Assembly: GCA_028275345.1 (NCBI GenBank)
Contig: JAPWUV010000015.1
Span: 1-37,902 of the forward strand
Length of the DNA: 37,902 nucleotides
Origin: a bacterium
GTDB taxonomy: Bacteria; Zhuqueibacterota; Zhuqueibacteria; Oleimicrobiales; Geothermoviventaceae
Direction: 5' to 3'
Shown here in pieces: positions 31,190 through 37,902 of this stretch (positions within the stretch are counted from its first letter, which is position 1; each line of letters opens with the position of its first letter). A program made the translations under genes and the position numbers. The notes under the pieces were generated by a model, which was given only the letters and a program-made list of their open reading frames with translations, did not search any database and was not told the origin of the DNA.

Positions 31190-31702
31190 TCATCGCGCCG
31201 CCTCCCACGGAATGTTGATGTAGAGATGCCGCCATGGAGGCGGGCTTCCGCGGCTCCCCTTGTGAACGACCACGACTGGGAACCGGGGATGCTTCGGAGG
31301 CCACGGTGTGTCGCAGTCCGAGAAGACCACGGCGATGTCGCATGGGATCTTCTCGGATTCTATCCGCCGCAACGCCGCCCCATGTCCGTCCCGCCTCCCC
31401 CCAGCAACTCGACGTCCTTCTCGGACGCCACACGCTGGACAGCATGGACGTTCGCGTCAGTCGGCATCACCACAACCTCGCCGAACGCGCGGGTGACCTC
31501 GAAGATCATGCCGAAGGCGTTCGCGAGATCTCTCTCGCTCATACTCCGAGAAGTGTCGGCAATGATCACAATGCGCGGCACGCTTGTGGAGGTACCTAGG
31601 AAGCACGATCCCTTGCTCCGTGAGCTCTCGCGGCCATCGGCGCGACGGATACTGGAATGCCCGCTCACGGTTGGGGACTTGGTGGGCGGCGGCCTCGGTC
31701 AT
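31190..31702 (-). pseudogene. VWA-like (DUF2201/CoxE-type) protein remnant with frameshifts
   Basis: Three pieces in different frames make one VWA domain: QGIVLPRYLHK, then SVPRIVIIADTSRSMSERDL with the MIDAS motif DTSRSMS and ELLGGGGTDMG, then RRIESEKIPCDIAVVFSDCD and RFPVVVVHKG. The second shift, near 31376, is one G missing from a G-run (GACATGGGGCGG). The first, near 31590, moves between HK and SVPRI. The N-terminal metallopeptidase-like part of DUF2201 proteins is missing. Such VWA proteins normally work with a MoxR-type AAA ATPase. Confidence 0.75.
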
Positions 31703-31730
31703 CCTCGATTTCGCTCAGCCACCCAAACGA

Positions 31731-32417
31731 TCAGCGCGCGAGCCGAGAGCGTGTCCGCCGCCTTGCTCCCCGCTTGTCGACCTGCTTCCGCTCATCCCCG
31801 ACATCCGCGGCGAGGATGAGCCCCATGGCTGGAACATCCTCCGAGGGAACGCCAACGACCGCCACGACCTTCACGCCATCCTCCCCTCCCAGGCGCAGAT
31901 CCCATCCCCACTGGGCGTTCTTCTCGGACAGAACAGCCAAGACCAGCCGTGCGCCGCGGTGTTGCACCTCCACCTCGCATTGCCGCCCCCGCAAGTCGAT
32001 TCGGTAGAGGACGCGGAAGACACCCCTCTCCTCCCCCAGCCCTCCTAGGAAGGCCGCCTCGAGGGCGGAGAAGCCCGCCGTCTCGGTCTCGGGATTGGAG
32101 AAGGCCTCGGAGAGGATCAGGTAGGCCTTCCACCACGCCTCCCCATACGACTCGACGCCGACAATCCTCCGCTCCAAATCCTCAATCGCGACGCCGTCCT
32201 TGGACGCTCCTTCGAGCCGGAGCGGAAACGGGGCAACCAAGAACAGGTTCATAGCGAATGTTGAAACCCAGTAGCTCCTGGCGCATAAGATCTGGAGCCA
32301 CCACGGCGACCGCTCGTACTCCTTCAGCAACCTCGAGAGGTTTGGCTTGGGGAGCTCAGCGACAACGCATCCCTCCTCCGTCTCGACTTCTCGAAATCCG
32401 AACACGTTTGCTCGCAT
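31731..32417 (-). CDS. X-family protein, unknown, intact copy
   Basis: 228 residues. GAGGAGGCGAAG before ATG 32417. No family was recognised. Landmarks: ERSPWWLQILCARSY near the N-terminus, NLFLVAPFPLRLEGASKDGV, SEAFSNPETETAGFSALEAA, FRVLYRIDLRGRQCEVEVQH, SEKNAQWGWDLRL and an Arg-rich C-terminus. Trp pairs and acidic stretches are frequent. The family is represented twice, each copy diverging from a tRNA-Arg(CCU) gene 34 bp from the start. The C-terminal tail past LILAADV differs fully between the copies. The function is open; a tRNA-linked role or simple hitch-hiking are both possible. Confidence 0.75.
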   Translation of the reverse strand: MRANVFGFREVETEEGCVVAELPKPNLSRLLKEYERSPWWLQILCARSYWVSTFAMNLFLVAPFPLRLEGASKDGVAIEDLERRIVGVESYGEAWWKAYLILSEAFSNPETETAGFSALEAAFLGGLGEERGVFRVLYRIDLRGRQCEVEVQHRGARLVLAVLSEKNAQWGWDLRLGGEDGVKVVAVVGVPSEDVPAMGLILAADVGDERKQVDKRGARRRTRSRLAR

Positions 32418-32438
32418 CTTCGCCTCCTCTGCTACAAT
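32408..32438 (+). promoter_or_regulatory. Promoter of tRNA-Arg
   Basis: TACAAT at 32433-32438 ends 12 bases before the tRNA; TTGCTC at 32408-32413 is a weak -35 with a 19-base spacer. The region overlaps the ribosome site and start of the divergent X gene. Confidence 0.55.
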
Positions 32439-32450
32439 CGACTAGGACTC

Positions 32451-32524
32451 GCCCCCGTAGCTCAAATGGATAGAGCAAGGGCGTCCTAAGCCCTGTGTTG
32501 CGGGTTCGAATCCCGCCGGGGGTA
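32451..32524 (+). tRNA. tRNA-Arg(CCU)
   Basis: 74 nt cloverleaf: acceptor GCCCCCG with CGGGGGT (one G-U pair at the end), D stem GCTC/GAGC, anticodon stem AGGGC/GCCCT with loop GTCCTAA (anticodon CCT), variable GTGTT, T arm GCGGG/CCCGC with loop TTCGAAT, discriminator A. CCA is not encoded. Position 32 is G, where a pyrimidine is usual. It decodes the rare AGG codon. tRNA genes of this kind are common insertion sites, fitting the accessory island here. Confidence 0.92.
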
Positions 32525-32566
32525 CCTTGTTGCTCAATCCCAAACAGCACCGCGGCCTTCTGGACG

Positions 32567-32698
32567 TTCCGCAACTCATCATCATTATTGATTTCACCCG
32601 CCTGGGGCGAGACTCGCGACGGACCGCTTACTGCTTCGCCGGCCCATGGCTCGTAGACCAGGCGGTGTCCGTTCCGCCGCTGGGGGGATCTCCACGGA
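32567..32698 (-). repeat. IS607 right-end (omegaRNA-like) remnant before STAND-like gene
   Basis: About 130 bases aligning with 25599-25735 of the intact element: TTCCGCAACTCAT, TTTCACCCGC, TGGGGCGA, CCCATGGCTCGTAGACC and GGATCTCCAC. It contains the tnpB 3' end and right-end region but no other part of tnpB. It ends directly before the ribosome site of the ATPase gene at 32709. The orientation is the same as in the intact element. Confidence 0.75.
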
Positions 32699-32708
32699 GG
32701 AGGAAAAG

Positions 32709-33869
32709 ATGTGGAAGCGTCTCTCTTGGCCACGCGGGCGCACTCCTCATTCCAAGAAGCCGTTTGCTCCCTTGGAGGATTTCTACGTGGTCGGGCCGCC
32801 TCTCACCCCAGAGTCTGGCCGCCTGTTCGTTGACCGGGAAGGGATTTTCCAGCGTTTGGAGGAGCTCCTCCGGAACCCCCCGCAGAAAGTCCTGGTTGTC
32901 CTCCACGGCCCGGAGAGGATGGGCAAAACCTCCATCCTCAAGTCTCTTGGAGAGAGATTAGGCCCCCTATACGTCCCCGTCTTCGTCGACCTCCAGGGCC
33001 TGCTCTCCGATCCCTTCCGCCCAATCAGAAGCGACCAAGACCTTTGGCAGGCCCTGATGCGCGAGATTGGGAGGCCGTTCGGGATTTCTCCAGAGAAGGG
33101 GGAGTCGGTGGAATGCTTCCTGGACCGGCTTGCGCCCGCACGGGGAGAGCGCTTCATTGTTCTGATGCTGGACGAGTTCGAGAAACTTGAGCAACGAATG
33201 GACGAGGGGACGATAAGCCTGGACTTCCCGACATACCTCCGATACCTCATCCAACGCCGCCCAGAATTGCTGGTCATCCTGAGCGGCCACCACGCCTTGC
33301 AGGAGCGGGCGGGCCGCTACTGGGAGTCGCTTATGGATATTGCCCATTCGGTGCGGGTCTCCTACTTGGAGGAGGACGCCGCCCGCCGCCTCATCACCGA
33401 TCCATGGGACGGCTTCCGGCTCCAGTACACGGAGGAATCCATCCAGCGGCTGCTTTTGGCCACCGGCTGTCATCCGATGCTTCTGCAACTGGCCTGCTCC
33501 GCCGTCATCCAGGAGGTCAACAGCCGGATGGCCCGCGAGGGCTACGAGGTGTACCCCACAGCCCGCCCGGAGGAGGTGGAGCGGGCGCTGGATCGTGTGC
33601 TGGCGGAGGGCGGCTGGTGCTTTGATGCCATCTGGGACCGCCTGACGGAGAAACAGCGGGCCGCTCTCATCCGCCTGGCTCAGTCCCCCCAGCTTGGGGC
33701 GGAGAGGTGGATCCTCTGGCGGGAAGCTCCGGGGATCACCGAGGATGTCCTCCGCTCCTTGGAGGAGAGGGAGCTATTGGAAGTGCGTGGCGGCTATTGC
33801 CGCTTTCGGGTGGATCTGTTGCGCCGCTGGCTGGATCGCCACTTCTCAACTCCCCACCGATCTCGCTAA
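32709..33869 (+). CDS. STAND-like AAA ATPase
   Basis: 386 residues. N-terminal FYVVGPPLTPESGRLFVDRE (nucleotide-binding start typical of nSTAND/AAA_16 proteins), Walker A GPERMGKTS at residues 67-75, Walker B FIVLMLDEFEKLE near 148-160, sensor region ELLVILSGHHAL, then an HTH-like C-terminal domain (LTEKQRAALIRLAQSP, LEERELLEVRGGYCRFRVDL). GGAGGAGGAAAAG before ATG 32709 fixes the start; an earlier ATG at 32646 lies inside the IS remnant. STAND ATPases act as switches in signalling and antiphage conflict systems. No effector domain is fused here. Confidence 0.82.
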   Translation: MWKRLSWPRGRTPHSKKPFAPLEDFYVVGPPLTPESGRLFVDREGIFQRLEELLRNPPQKVLVVLHGPERMGKTSILKSLGERLGPLYVPVFVDLQGLLSDPFRPIRSDQDLWQALMREIGRPFGISPEKGESVECFLDRLAPARGERFIVLMLDEFEKLEQRMDEGTISLDFPTYLRYLIQRRPELLVILSGHHALQERAGRYWESLMDIAHSVRVSYLEEDAARRLITDPWDGFRLQYTEESIQRLLLATGCHPMLLQLACSAVIQEVNSRMAREGYEVYPTARPEEVERALDRVLAEGGWCFDAIWDRLTEKQRAALIRLAQSPQLGAERWILWREAPGITEDVLRSLEERELLEVRGGYCRFRVDLLRRWLDRHFSTPHRSR

Positions 33870-33986
33870 GCGTCAGCATTCGGGATTCGCACGGCTGTCC
33901 GCGCGCCCTGGTCGTGGCCGCGGGCTTTGGCCAGAGACCAAGGAATCGCCCGCCGCGCCTTCTTGGGCTCATGGGGCCCTGTTCGC

Positions 33987-34601
33987 TCATCCACCCCAAA
34001 TGATCAGCGTGCGGGTCGCGAACATGTCCGCCGCCCAGGTTGCGAAGGAGCGCAGGCCATCCTCGGTGAGCGAGAAAACGATCGGGACCCCCAGCTCGGC
34101 CAGCGGCTCCCGGCTCAGATTGATGCCCTGCAGGACCTGCCTGGCCAGCCGGGCCAACTCCTCGGAAGCCTCGGGCGTGACGGACCTATCGGCGAAGAGT
34201 CCCTCATGCCCCGCCGCCTCTACCCCCTTCAACCTTAACCACAGCACAACGCCGCGGCACCCCGCCAGTCGGCGTTGCAGGGCATCGTATTCTGGCATTC
34301 GATACGTTGGCCTTCCAGAGGAGGGGTCGAGTCCGACCTCAATTTCTTCCTCGACGAGCTCCCACCCCTCGCGCCTCAGCCGCTCCTTCATCCGCGCGTC
34401 TCCCTTGTCGTCGGCTACGACGAAGAAAACGGCCCCACCCTGGGTCAGGGAAAGAGCCTCCTTCAGCTCTTCCCAGCCTTCCAGAACATCCCGCGGTTGC
34501 ATTGCCGGGCCTCTTGGGCGCGTGGGTGAGAAGGCGCGCTCCCGAAGGATGGTCCCAGGCCATCGCAGGCGCATTGCCGCCCGCGCCAAGCGGTCAGCCA
34601 T
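33987..34601 (-). CDS. Hypothetical protein, convergent to STAND-like gene
   Basis: 204 residues from ATG 34601 (GAGGAATCCC before it), or 171 from ATG 34502 (AAGAGG before it). The shorter form begins MQPRDVLEGWEELKEALSLT and looks more protein-like. Alpha/beta pattern: GGAVFFVVADDKGDARMKER, GCRGVVLWLRLKGVEAAG, GVPIVFSLTEDGLRSFATWA. No family was recognised. It faces the STAND-like ATPase gene, 117 bp apart, and could be a partner or effector, but only position suggests this. Confidence 0.62.
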   Translation of the reverse strand: MADRLARAAMRLRWPGTILRERAFSPTRPRGPAMQPRDVLEGWEELKEALSLTQGGAVFFVVADDKGDARMKERLRREGWELVEEEIEVGLDPSSGRPTYRMPEYDALQRRLAGCRGVVLWLRLKGVEAAGHEGLFADRSVTPEASEELARLARQVLQGINLSREPLAELGVPIVFSLTEDGLRSFATWAADMFATRTLIIWGG

Positions 34602-34625
34602 GGGATTCCTCGGGCGACGCCTCCC

Positions 34626-34961
34626 CTATCGCCGCGACATCAGAGCGTAAAGGGCACCGATGATTGCTCCCGAGATGACCGCTTCCAAACCGGATTGGGC
34701 CGCGCGTTTCCAGTCCCACTTGTTGTCTGGCAACGCGCCAACCGTGTAGCCCATATAGGCGATCACCCAGAAGCCGATCAGGATCATCTTCTCCATCACC
34801 TCGTCCCACCATGTCCACTTCCCCGCCGCGATCAAAGCCATCGCCCGGGGCTTCCAGATCGCAAGCGCCCAGTAGCCCATGACGACGAGATCCGCCACCA
34901 TGATCACAAAACCCACGATGTTCAGGGGGTGAATCTTGGAGTTGGGCGATTTGTTGGGCAT
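34626..34961 (-). CDS. Small membrane protein, tandem paralog 2
   Basis: 111 residues. AAGGAGGCCGGA before ATG 34961. N-terminal MPNKSPNSKIHPLNIVGFVI, membrane helices (GFVIMVADLVVMGYWALAIW; MILIGFWVIAYMGYTVGALP), then a basic DNKWDWKRAAQSG and a last hydrophobic segment (VISGAIIGALYALMSRR). It is highly similar along its whole length to the upstream neighbour (35068-35403); the pair is a recent duplication. No family was recognised. Confidence 0.75.
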   Translation of the reverse strand: MPNKSPNSKIHPLNIVGFVIMVADLVVMGYWALAIWKPRAMALIAAGKWTWWDEVMEKMILIGFWVIAYMGYTVGALPDNKWDWKRAAQSGLEAVISGAIIGALYALMSRR

Positions 34962-35067
34962 TCCGGCCTCCTTTTCGGATTCCAAGCGGCTCGCTCCGGA
35001 TCACATCCCACGAGACTCGGCTCGCAACTCGCATTGCGGAATTGGCGGGGATGGGGATCTCTTTGCC

Positions 35068-35403
35068 TCAGCGCCGCGACATCAAGGCGTAGAGGACCCC
35101 CATGATGGCACCGGAGATCAATGCCTCCAGCCCCGACTTGGCCGCCCGCCGCCAGTCCCATTTGTTGTCGGGCAACGCGCCGATGGTGTAGCCCATATAG
35201 GCGATCGCCCAGAAGCCCATCAAAATCAGCTTGTCCACGATCTCATCCCACAGCGTCCATTGCCCCGCCGCCTTCAAAGCGATGGCCCGGGGCTTCTGGA
35301 TCTCCATAACCCAGTAGGCGGCGGCAATGAGGTCCACCACCATGATTACAAAGCCCGCGATGTTTAGAGGGTGAATTTTGGGATCGAACGACTTGTTGGA
35401 CAT
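35068..35403 (-). CDS. Small membrane protein, tandem paralog 1
   Basis: 111 residues, same length as the 34626-34961 product and alike throughout: KIHPLNIAGFVIMVVDLI, FWAIAYMGYTIGALPDNKWD, ALISGAIMGVLYALMSRR. About three hydrophobic segments. ATG 35403 follows AAGAGGAGGCC. Paralogs differ most in the loop around EIQKPRAIALKAAGQWTLWD, which may carry their specific roles. Family not recognised. Confidence 0.75.
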   Translation of the reverse strand: MSNKSFDPKIHPLNIAGFVIMVVDLIAAAYWVMEIQKPRAIALKAAGQWTLWDEIVDKLILMGFWAIAYMGYTIGALPDNKWDWRRAAKSGLEALISGAIMGVLYALMSRR

Positions 35404-35450
35404 TTCGGCCTCCTCTTTGCGTCCCGATCGCCCCATCTGGGAAGCCAGAC

Positions 35451-35753
35451 TCAGCGCCCGGCGCGAAAAGCGGACATGATCCCCTGGGCCAGCAGGATCG
35501 CCAGCCCGATCCAGATCACCACAACCGCCAAGCCCCCCATTCCCATCTCTCGGGCTACCCGAAGCGAGTAAAGGGAGAGCCCGATGCCTGTCAGCGCAAC
35601 CCAGACCAGAAAGCAAATCAGCGCGATCCAAAAGGACATCTGCGGCCACAGACCCAGCCGCATCGACAGCGCGATCAGAAGCGGGCTGGCCAGGAAAAAC
35701 CACACCAGGCCCAGGGCCAGCCACATCAGCTCTGTCCGATTCGGGGAGATCAT
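35451..35753 (-). CDS. Small membrane protein, unknown
   Basis: 100 residues, three membrane helices (LMWLALGLVWFFLASPLLIA, FWIALICFLVWVALTGIGLS, GGLAVVVIWIGLAILLAQGI). GGGAGGTG before ATG 35753. It precedes the two tandem paralogs in one likely operon. Unlike the paralogs in sequence. No family was recognised. Confidence 0.7.
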   Translation of the reverse strand: MISPNRTELMWLALGLVWFFLASPLLIALSMRLGLWPQMSFWIALICFLVWVALTGIGLSLYSLRVAREMGMGGLAVVVIWIGLAILLAQGIMSAFRAGR

Positions 35754-35811
35754 AGGCGCACCTCCCGATTTAGCCAGGATCTGAAGCGGCGAGAGCCAGC
35801 GGGATTGGGTT

Positions 35812-37191
35812 TCAGCTGGACGGGGCCTCGCCGCACAGCTCAAGAATATCCCGACACGCGCGGGCTATGGACTCCGCCAGGAGAGGCGGAACCGCCTCCC
35901 CGATCTGCGCGCGCTGTTGCTGGGAGGTCCCCGAAAAGAGGAAGTCGTCTGGAAAGGTTTGCAACCGCGCGCGCTCCCGATTGGTCAGCCGGCTACGGCC
36001 ACGCTCGTAGTGGTAGCCCCATGTGCCGCCTCCGCCGTAGGCGACAACGGTGTAGGCGGGCTTCAGGGGGTGTAGCCGGCGGTAGATCAGGCTGATGTCC
36101 AGGCCCTCGGTTTCCAGGTTGTCGCCGCGGGCCGCCGCGATGTTCTCGCCCGGGGGGATCATCCGCATGCGGCGCAACACCCGGGGGGATTCCCGGGGTG
36201 GCTGTGCGCTACCGTCCGAAGGCCGCGCCTCACAGACTGGCCTTCCCGCATAGCCCAGATGCCGAAGGACCTGCTCGTGTTGCTCAAAGGCGCGCTCCAG
36301 CTCGGCGGCGCTCGATGGCTCAGCCCCCACGAGGCGGATGTAGTCTTCAACCGCGTCCCCCCAGCCGTCTGGGAGGATGTCGGCATACTCTTTCATGATT
36401 TCGGCATACCTCCGCCTCAGCTCGGGCAACGAGCGTCCCTCGAAGGCCTCCAGGGGAGTGAGGGGATACTTGCGGAACAGCCTGTCCAGCCCCAGCAGAT
36501 GCCGATCGCAGATCCACGTCGCTTCCAGAAAGTGGCCGCCGAGGATGTCCCGCCGCACTCCTATGATGATCAGCCTCCTGCGGCTCTGGGGAGCGCCCAC
36601 GTCCGCGGCGTTGACCACCCGGGCGAACACCACCTCATATTCTGGAGGGTCGCCGACGCCATCCCCAACCCTCTGGCGGATCTCCGGCCAGTAGCGCTTC
36701 AGATCCTGCAGGTCGGCGAGGATCCTGCGGTAGGCCAGGCCGCGGTTGGCGCTGAGAAGGCCAGGGACGTTCTCAAAGACGAAAACCTTCGGCTGGACGG
36801 CGGCCAGGGCCTGGACAAAGCGCATATACAGCCTCCCGCGTTCCGCCTCCAGGCCGCGCCTGTCCTGTTCGGGGCCGCGGACGACCGAGAAGTCCTGGCA
36901 CGGAGGCCCGCCCACCACGGCATCCGCATGGCCAGCGGCTCGAAAGTCGACGCGCGTCACATCTCCCCTCACCACCGCAGGCAGATCTGGCATGCGCGGG
37001 CTCTCCTCCCAGTCGTGCAACGGAAGGCCGAAATTTCGGCTGTATGTTTCGGCGGCCACCCGCAGGATCTCGCAGGCCATGCGGATCCGCCATCCGTTGC
37101 GGACGAAGCCGAGGTCCATGCCGCCAGCACCAGAGAACAGGGAGACCAGGACAGGCCAGGCGTTGCGGGATCCTCCAGCGTCCAAGCGCAT
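35812..37191 (-). CDS. dcm: DNA (cytosine-5-)-methyltransferase
   Basis: 459 residues with the ordered C5-MTase motifs: I (VSLFSGAGGMDLGFVRNGW, ~16-34), IV with catalytic Cys98 (GGPPCQDFSVV), VI (FENVPG, from 139), VIII (SRRRLIIIGVR), IX/X region (RLQTFPDDF, IGEAVPPLLAESIA). Methylates C5 of cytosine in its target sequence, using AdoMet. GGAGACGCGCCC before ATG 37191 is the chosen start. The target-recognition domain (about residues 240-380) is long. No restriction endonuclease gene is visible in the window, so it is solitary as far as seen; a partner could lie to the right. Confidence 0.93.
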   Translation of the reverse strand: MRLDAGGSRNAWPVLVSLFSGAGGMDLGFVRNGWRIRMACEILRVAAETYSRNFGLPLHDWEESPRMPDLPAVVRGDVTRVDFRAAGHADAVVGGPPCQDFSVVRGPEQDRRGLEAERGRLYMRFVQALAAVQPKVFVFENVPGLLSANRGLAYRRILADLQDLKRYWPEIRQRVGDGVGDPPEYEVVFARVVNAADVGAPQSRRRLIIIGVRRDILGGHFLEATWICDRHLLGLDRLFRKYPLTPLEAFEGRSLPELRRRYAEIMKEYADILPDGWGDAVEDYIRLVGAEPSSAAELERAFEQHEQVLRHLGYAGRPVCEARPSDGSAQPPRESPRVLRRMRMIPPGENIAAARGDNLETEGLDISLIYRRLHPLKPAYTVVAYGGGGTWGYHYERGRSRLTNRERARLQTFPDDFLFSGTSQQQRAQIGEAVPPLLAESIARACRDILELCGEAPSS

Positions 37192-37246
37192 GGGCGCGTC
37201 TCCTGATTGGAGCAAGAGCAACCCGCCGGCGGGCAGTGGCTGTCAG

Positions 37247-37902
37247 TCACCCCTGGTCCACCGGGCCTTCCGCATGGCCCAACGCCTCCCCATCGGCGGC
37301 CTTCCCGAAAGCCAGGCCCAGCGGGCGCAAATGCCAGTTCTGGGCGATCCCCGCGAAAAACAGCCAGTATCCGATCCCCGTCGTCACCAGGATCAGCAGG
37401 ACGTCCACCAAACCATACCCTCCCGAGCGGGAGGCCCGCATCCCCAGATGCGCTCCCAAGGGGCCCGCCGAGCTCCCCCCGCTCAGCGCAAACACGATCC
37501 ATCCCATTCGGTCCAGCCGATCCATCAGGGTGCCCCACCCGCGCCGCCACCCATACGCCAGGCCCGCCACCAGCCCCAGCGCATAGGTGACCGCCGGCAC
37601 CCATCCCCACCCCCTCGGCAGAAGCAACGGCCAGTAGACAACCGGGTAGGAGAGCACCCAAAGGCCGAAGAGGCTCACCCCAAGAGTTCGGGACAGCCAG
37701 GGGATCCACCCCCGCCGCTCGCCAGCAAGAAACGCAACGAGGCCCAGCAGGGAGATGAGGAGGGCCGGGAAGATCTCCGCCCACGAGGGGGAGCGGTTGA
37801 AGTCACGCAACCGCGCCGAATTCGCCAGCCACGCCATGAAGAGGAGGAGGATCAGGAAACACAGGGACCCGGCGATCCCCCACAGGATCTTCGAGCGCCG
37901 CT
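37247..37902 (-). CDS. Membrane protein, 5' end off window
   Basis: The frame is open through the right edge: in-frame codons above 37837 give a further hydrophobic helix (LWGIAGSLCFLILLLFMAW), so the true start lies outside. About six membrane segments (PALLISLLGLVAFLAG, LFGLWVLSYPVVYWPLLL, VTYALGLVAGLAYG, WIVFALSGGSSAG, LILVTTGIGYWLFFAG). No family was recognised. It ends 55 bp before the methyltransferase start and is probably upstream of it in the same transcript. Confidence 0.65.
   Translation of the reverse strand, partial: RRSKILWGIAGSLCFLILLLFMAWLANSARLRDFNRSPSWAEIFPALLISLLGLVAFLAGERRGWIPWLSRTLGVSLFGLWVLSYPVVYWPLLLPRGWGWVPAVTYALGLVAGLAYGWRRGWGTLMDRLDRMGWIVFALSGGSSAGPLGAHLGMRASRSGGYGLVDVLLILVTTGIGYWLFFAGIAQNWHLRPLGLAFGKAADGEALGHAEGPVDQG

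Larger units (their letters stand above)
31731..32556. repeat. Right copy of the X-tRNA duplication
   Basis: Intact X gene, 34-bp spacer, tRNA-Arg and flank with GCTCAATCCCAAACAGC at 32532-32548. Same order and spacing as the left copy (25160-27545). Confidence 0.75.

Noticed and set aside
32646-32708. Earlier ATG for the STAND-like ATPase
   Set aside because: These 21 codons lie in the IS607 right-end remnant. The strong ribosome site is directly before ATG 32709.
1-37902. CRISPR array or rRNA genes
   Set aside because: No regularly spaced repeat-spacer pattern and no conserved rRNA segment was noticed on either strand.

Overview
The window is GC-rich and gene-dense. Genes are short-spaced or overlapping (ATGA junctions), most have strong GGAGG ribosome sites, and two exported proteins carry long Thr-Pro linkers. 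Together with a Tad/Flp pilus locus and an EccC-type ATPase this suggests a thermophilic-type Chloroflexota (Anaerolineae/Thermoflexia-like) chromosome. The taxonomic call is inference from style, not from a marker gene.

Positions 1-12914 (minus strand) form one long pilus operon. In transcription order: CpaB1 (SAF domain), TadZ1 (ParA-like), CpaF1 (secretion ATPase), a DUF192 protein, a possible small protein, a secreted Thr-Pro-linker protein, TadZ2 (degenerate P-loop), CpaB2, CpaF2, TadB, TadC, two Flp-type prepilins, two TadE-like pseudopilins, and the start of an EccC/FtsK-like type VII secretion ATPase that runs off the left edge.

Positions 13216-22875 (plus strand) form a divergent operon. 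It encodes a protein of unknown function, a polytopic VirB6-like membrane protein, three exported or anchored proteins, a VirB4/HerA-like ATPase, a PrgI/VirB3-like two-TM protein, an unknown tail-anchored protein and a second TadB/TadC platform pair. A prepilin peptidase (24108-24758, minus) completes the pilus set. The Tad motor parts are therefore present twice and are interleaved with T4SS-like and T7SS-like parts. No relaxase, coupling protein or WXG100 substrate is visible. This hybrid locus is the most interesting system here.

Positions 25160-33869 are an accessory island. A gene of unknown family (X) next to a tRNA-Arg(CCU) exists twice. The right copy (31731-32524) is intact. The left copy (25160-27489) has a decayed tRNA, and its X gene is split by an IS607-family element with an intact TnpB and a TnpA reduced to its 43-residue HTH end. 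Two further right-end (omegaRNA-like) remnants of the same element family lie at 30291-30350 and 32567-32698. Between the X/tRNA copies lies an unrecognised minus-strand operon (a truncated AAA ATPase and three proteins of unknown family) plus a frameshifted VWA-domain pseudogene. A STAND-like ATPase follows the tRNA.

Positions 33987-37902 (minus strand) carry a hypothetical protein, two tandem 111-residue membrane paralogs, another small membrane protein, an intact DNA cytosine-5 methyltransferase and the 3' part of a membrane protein cut by the right edge.
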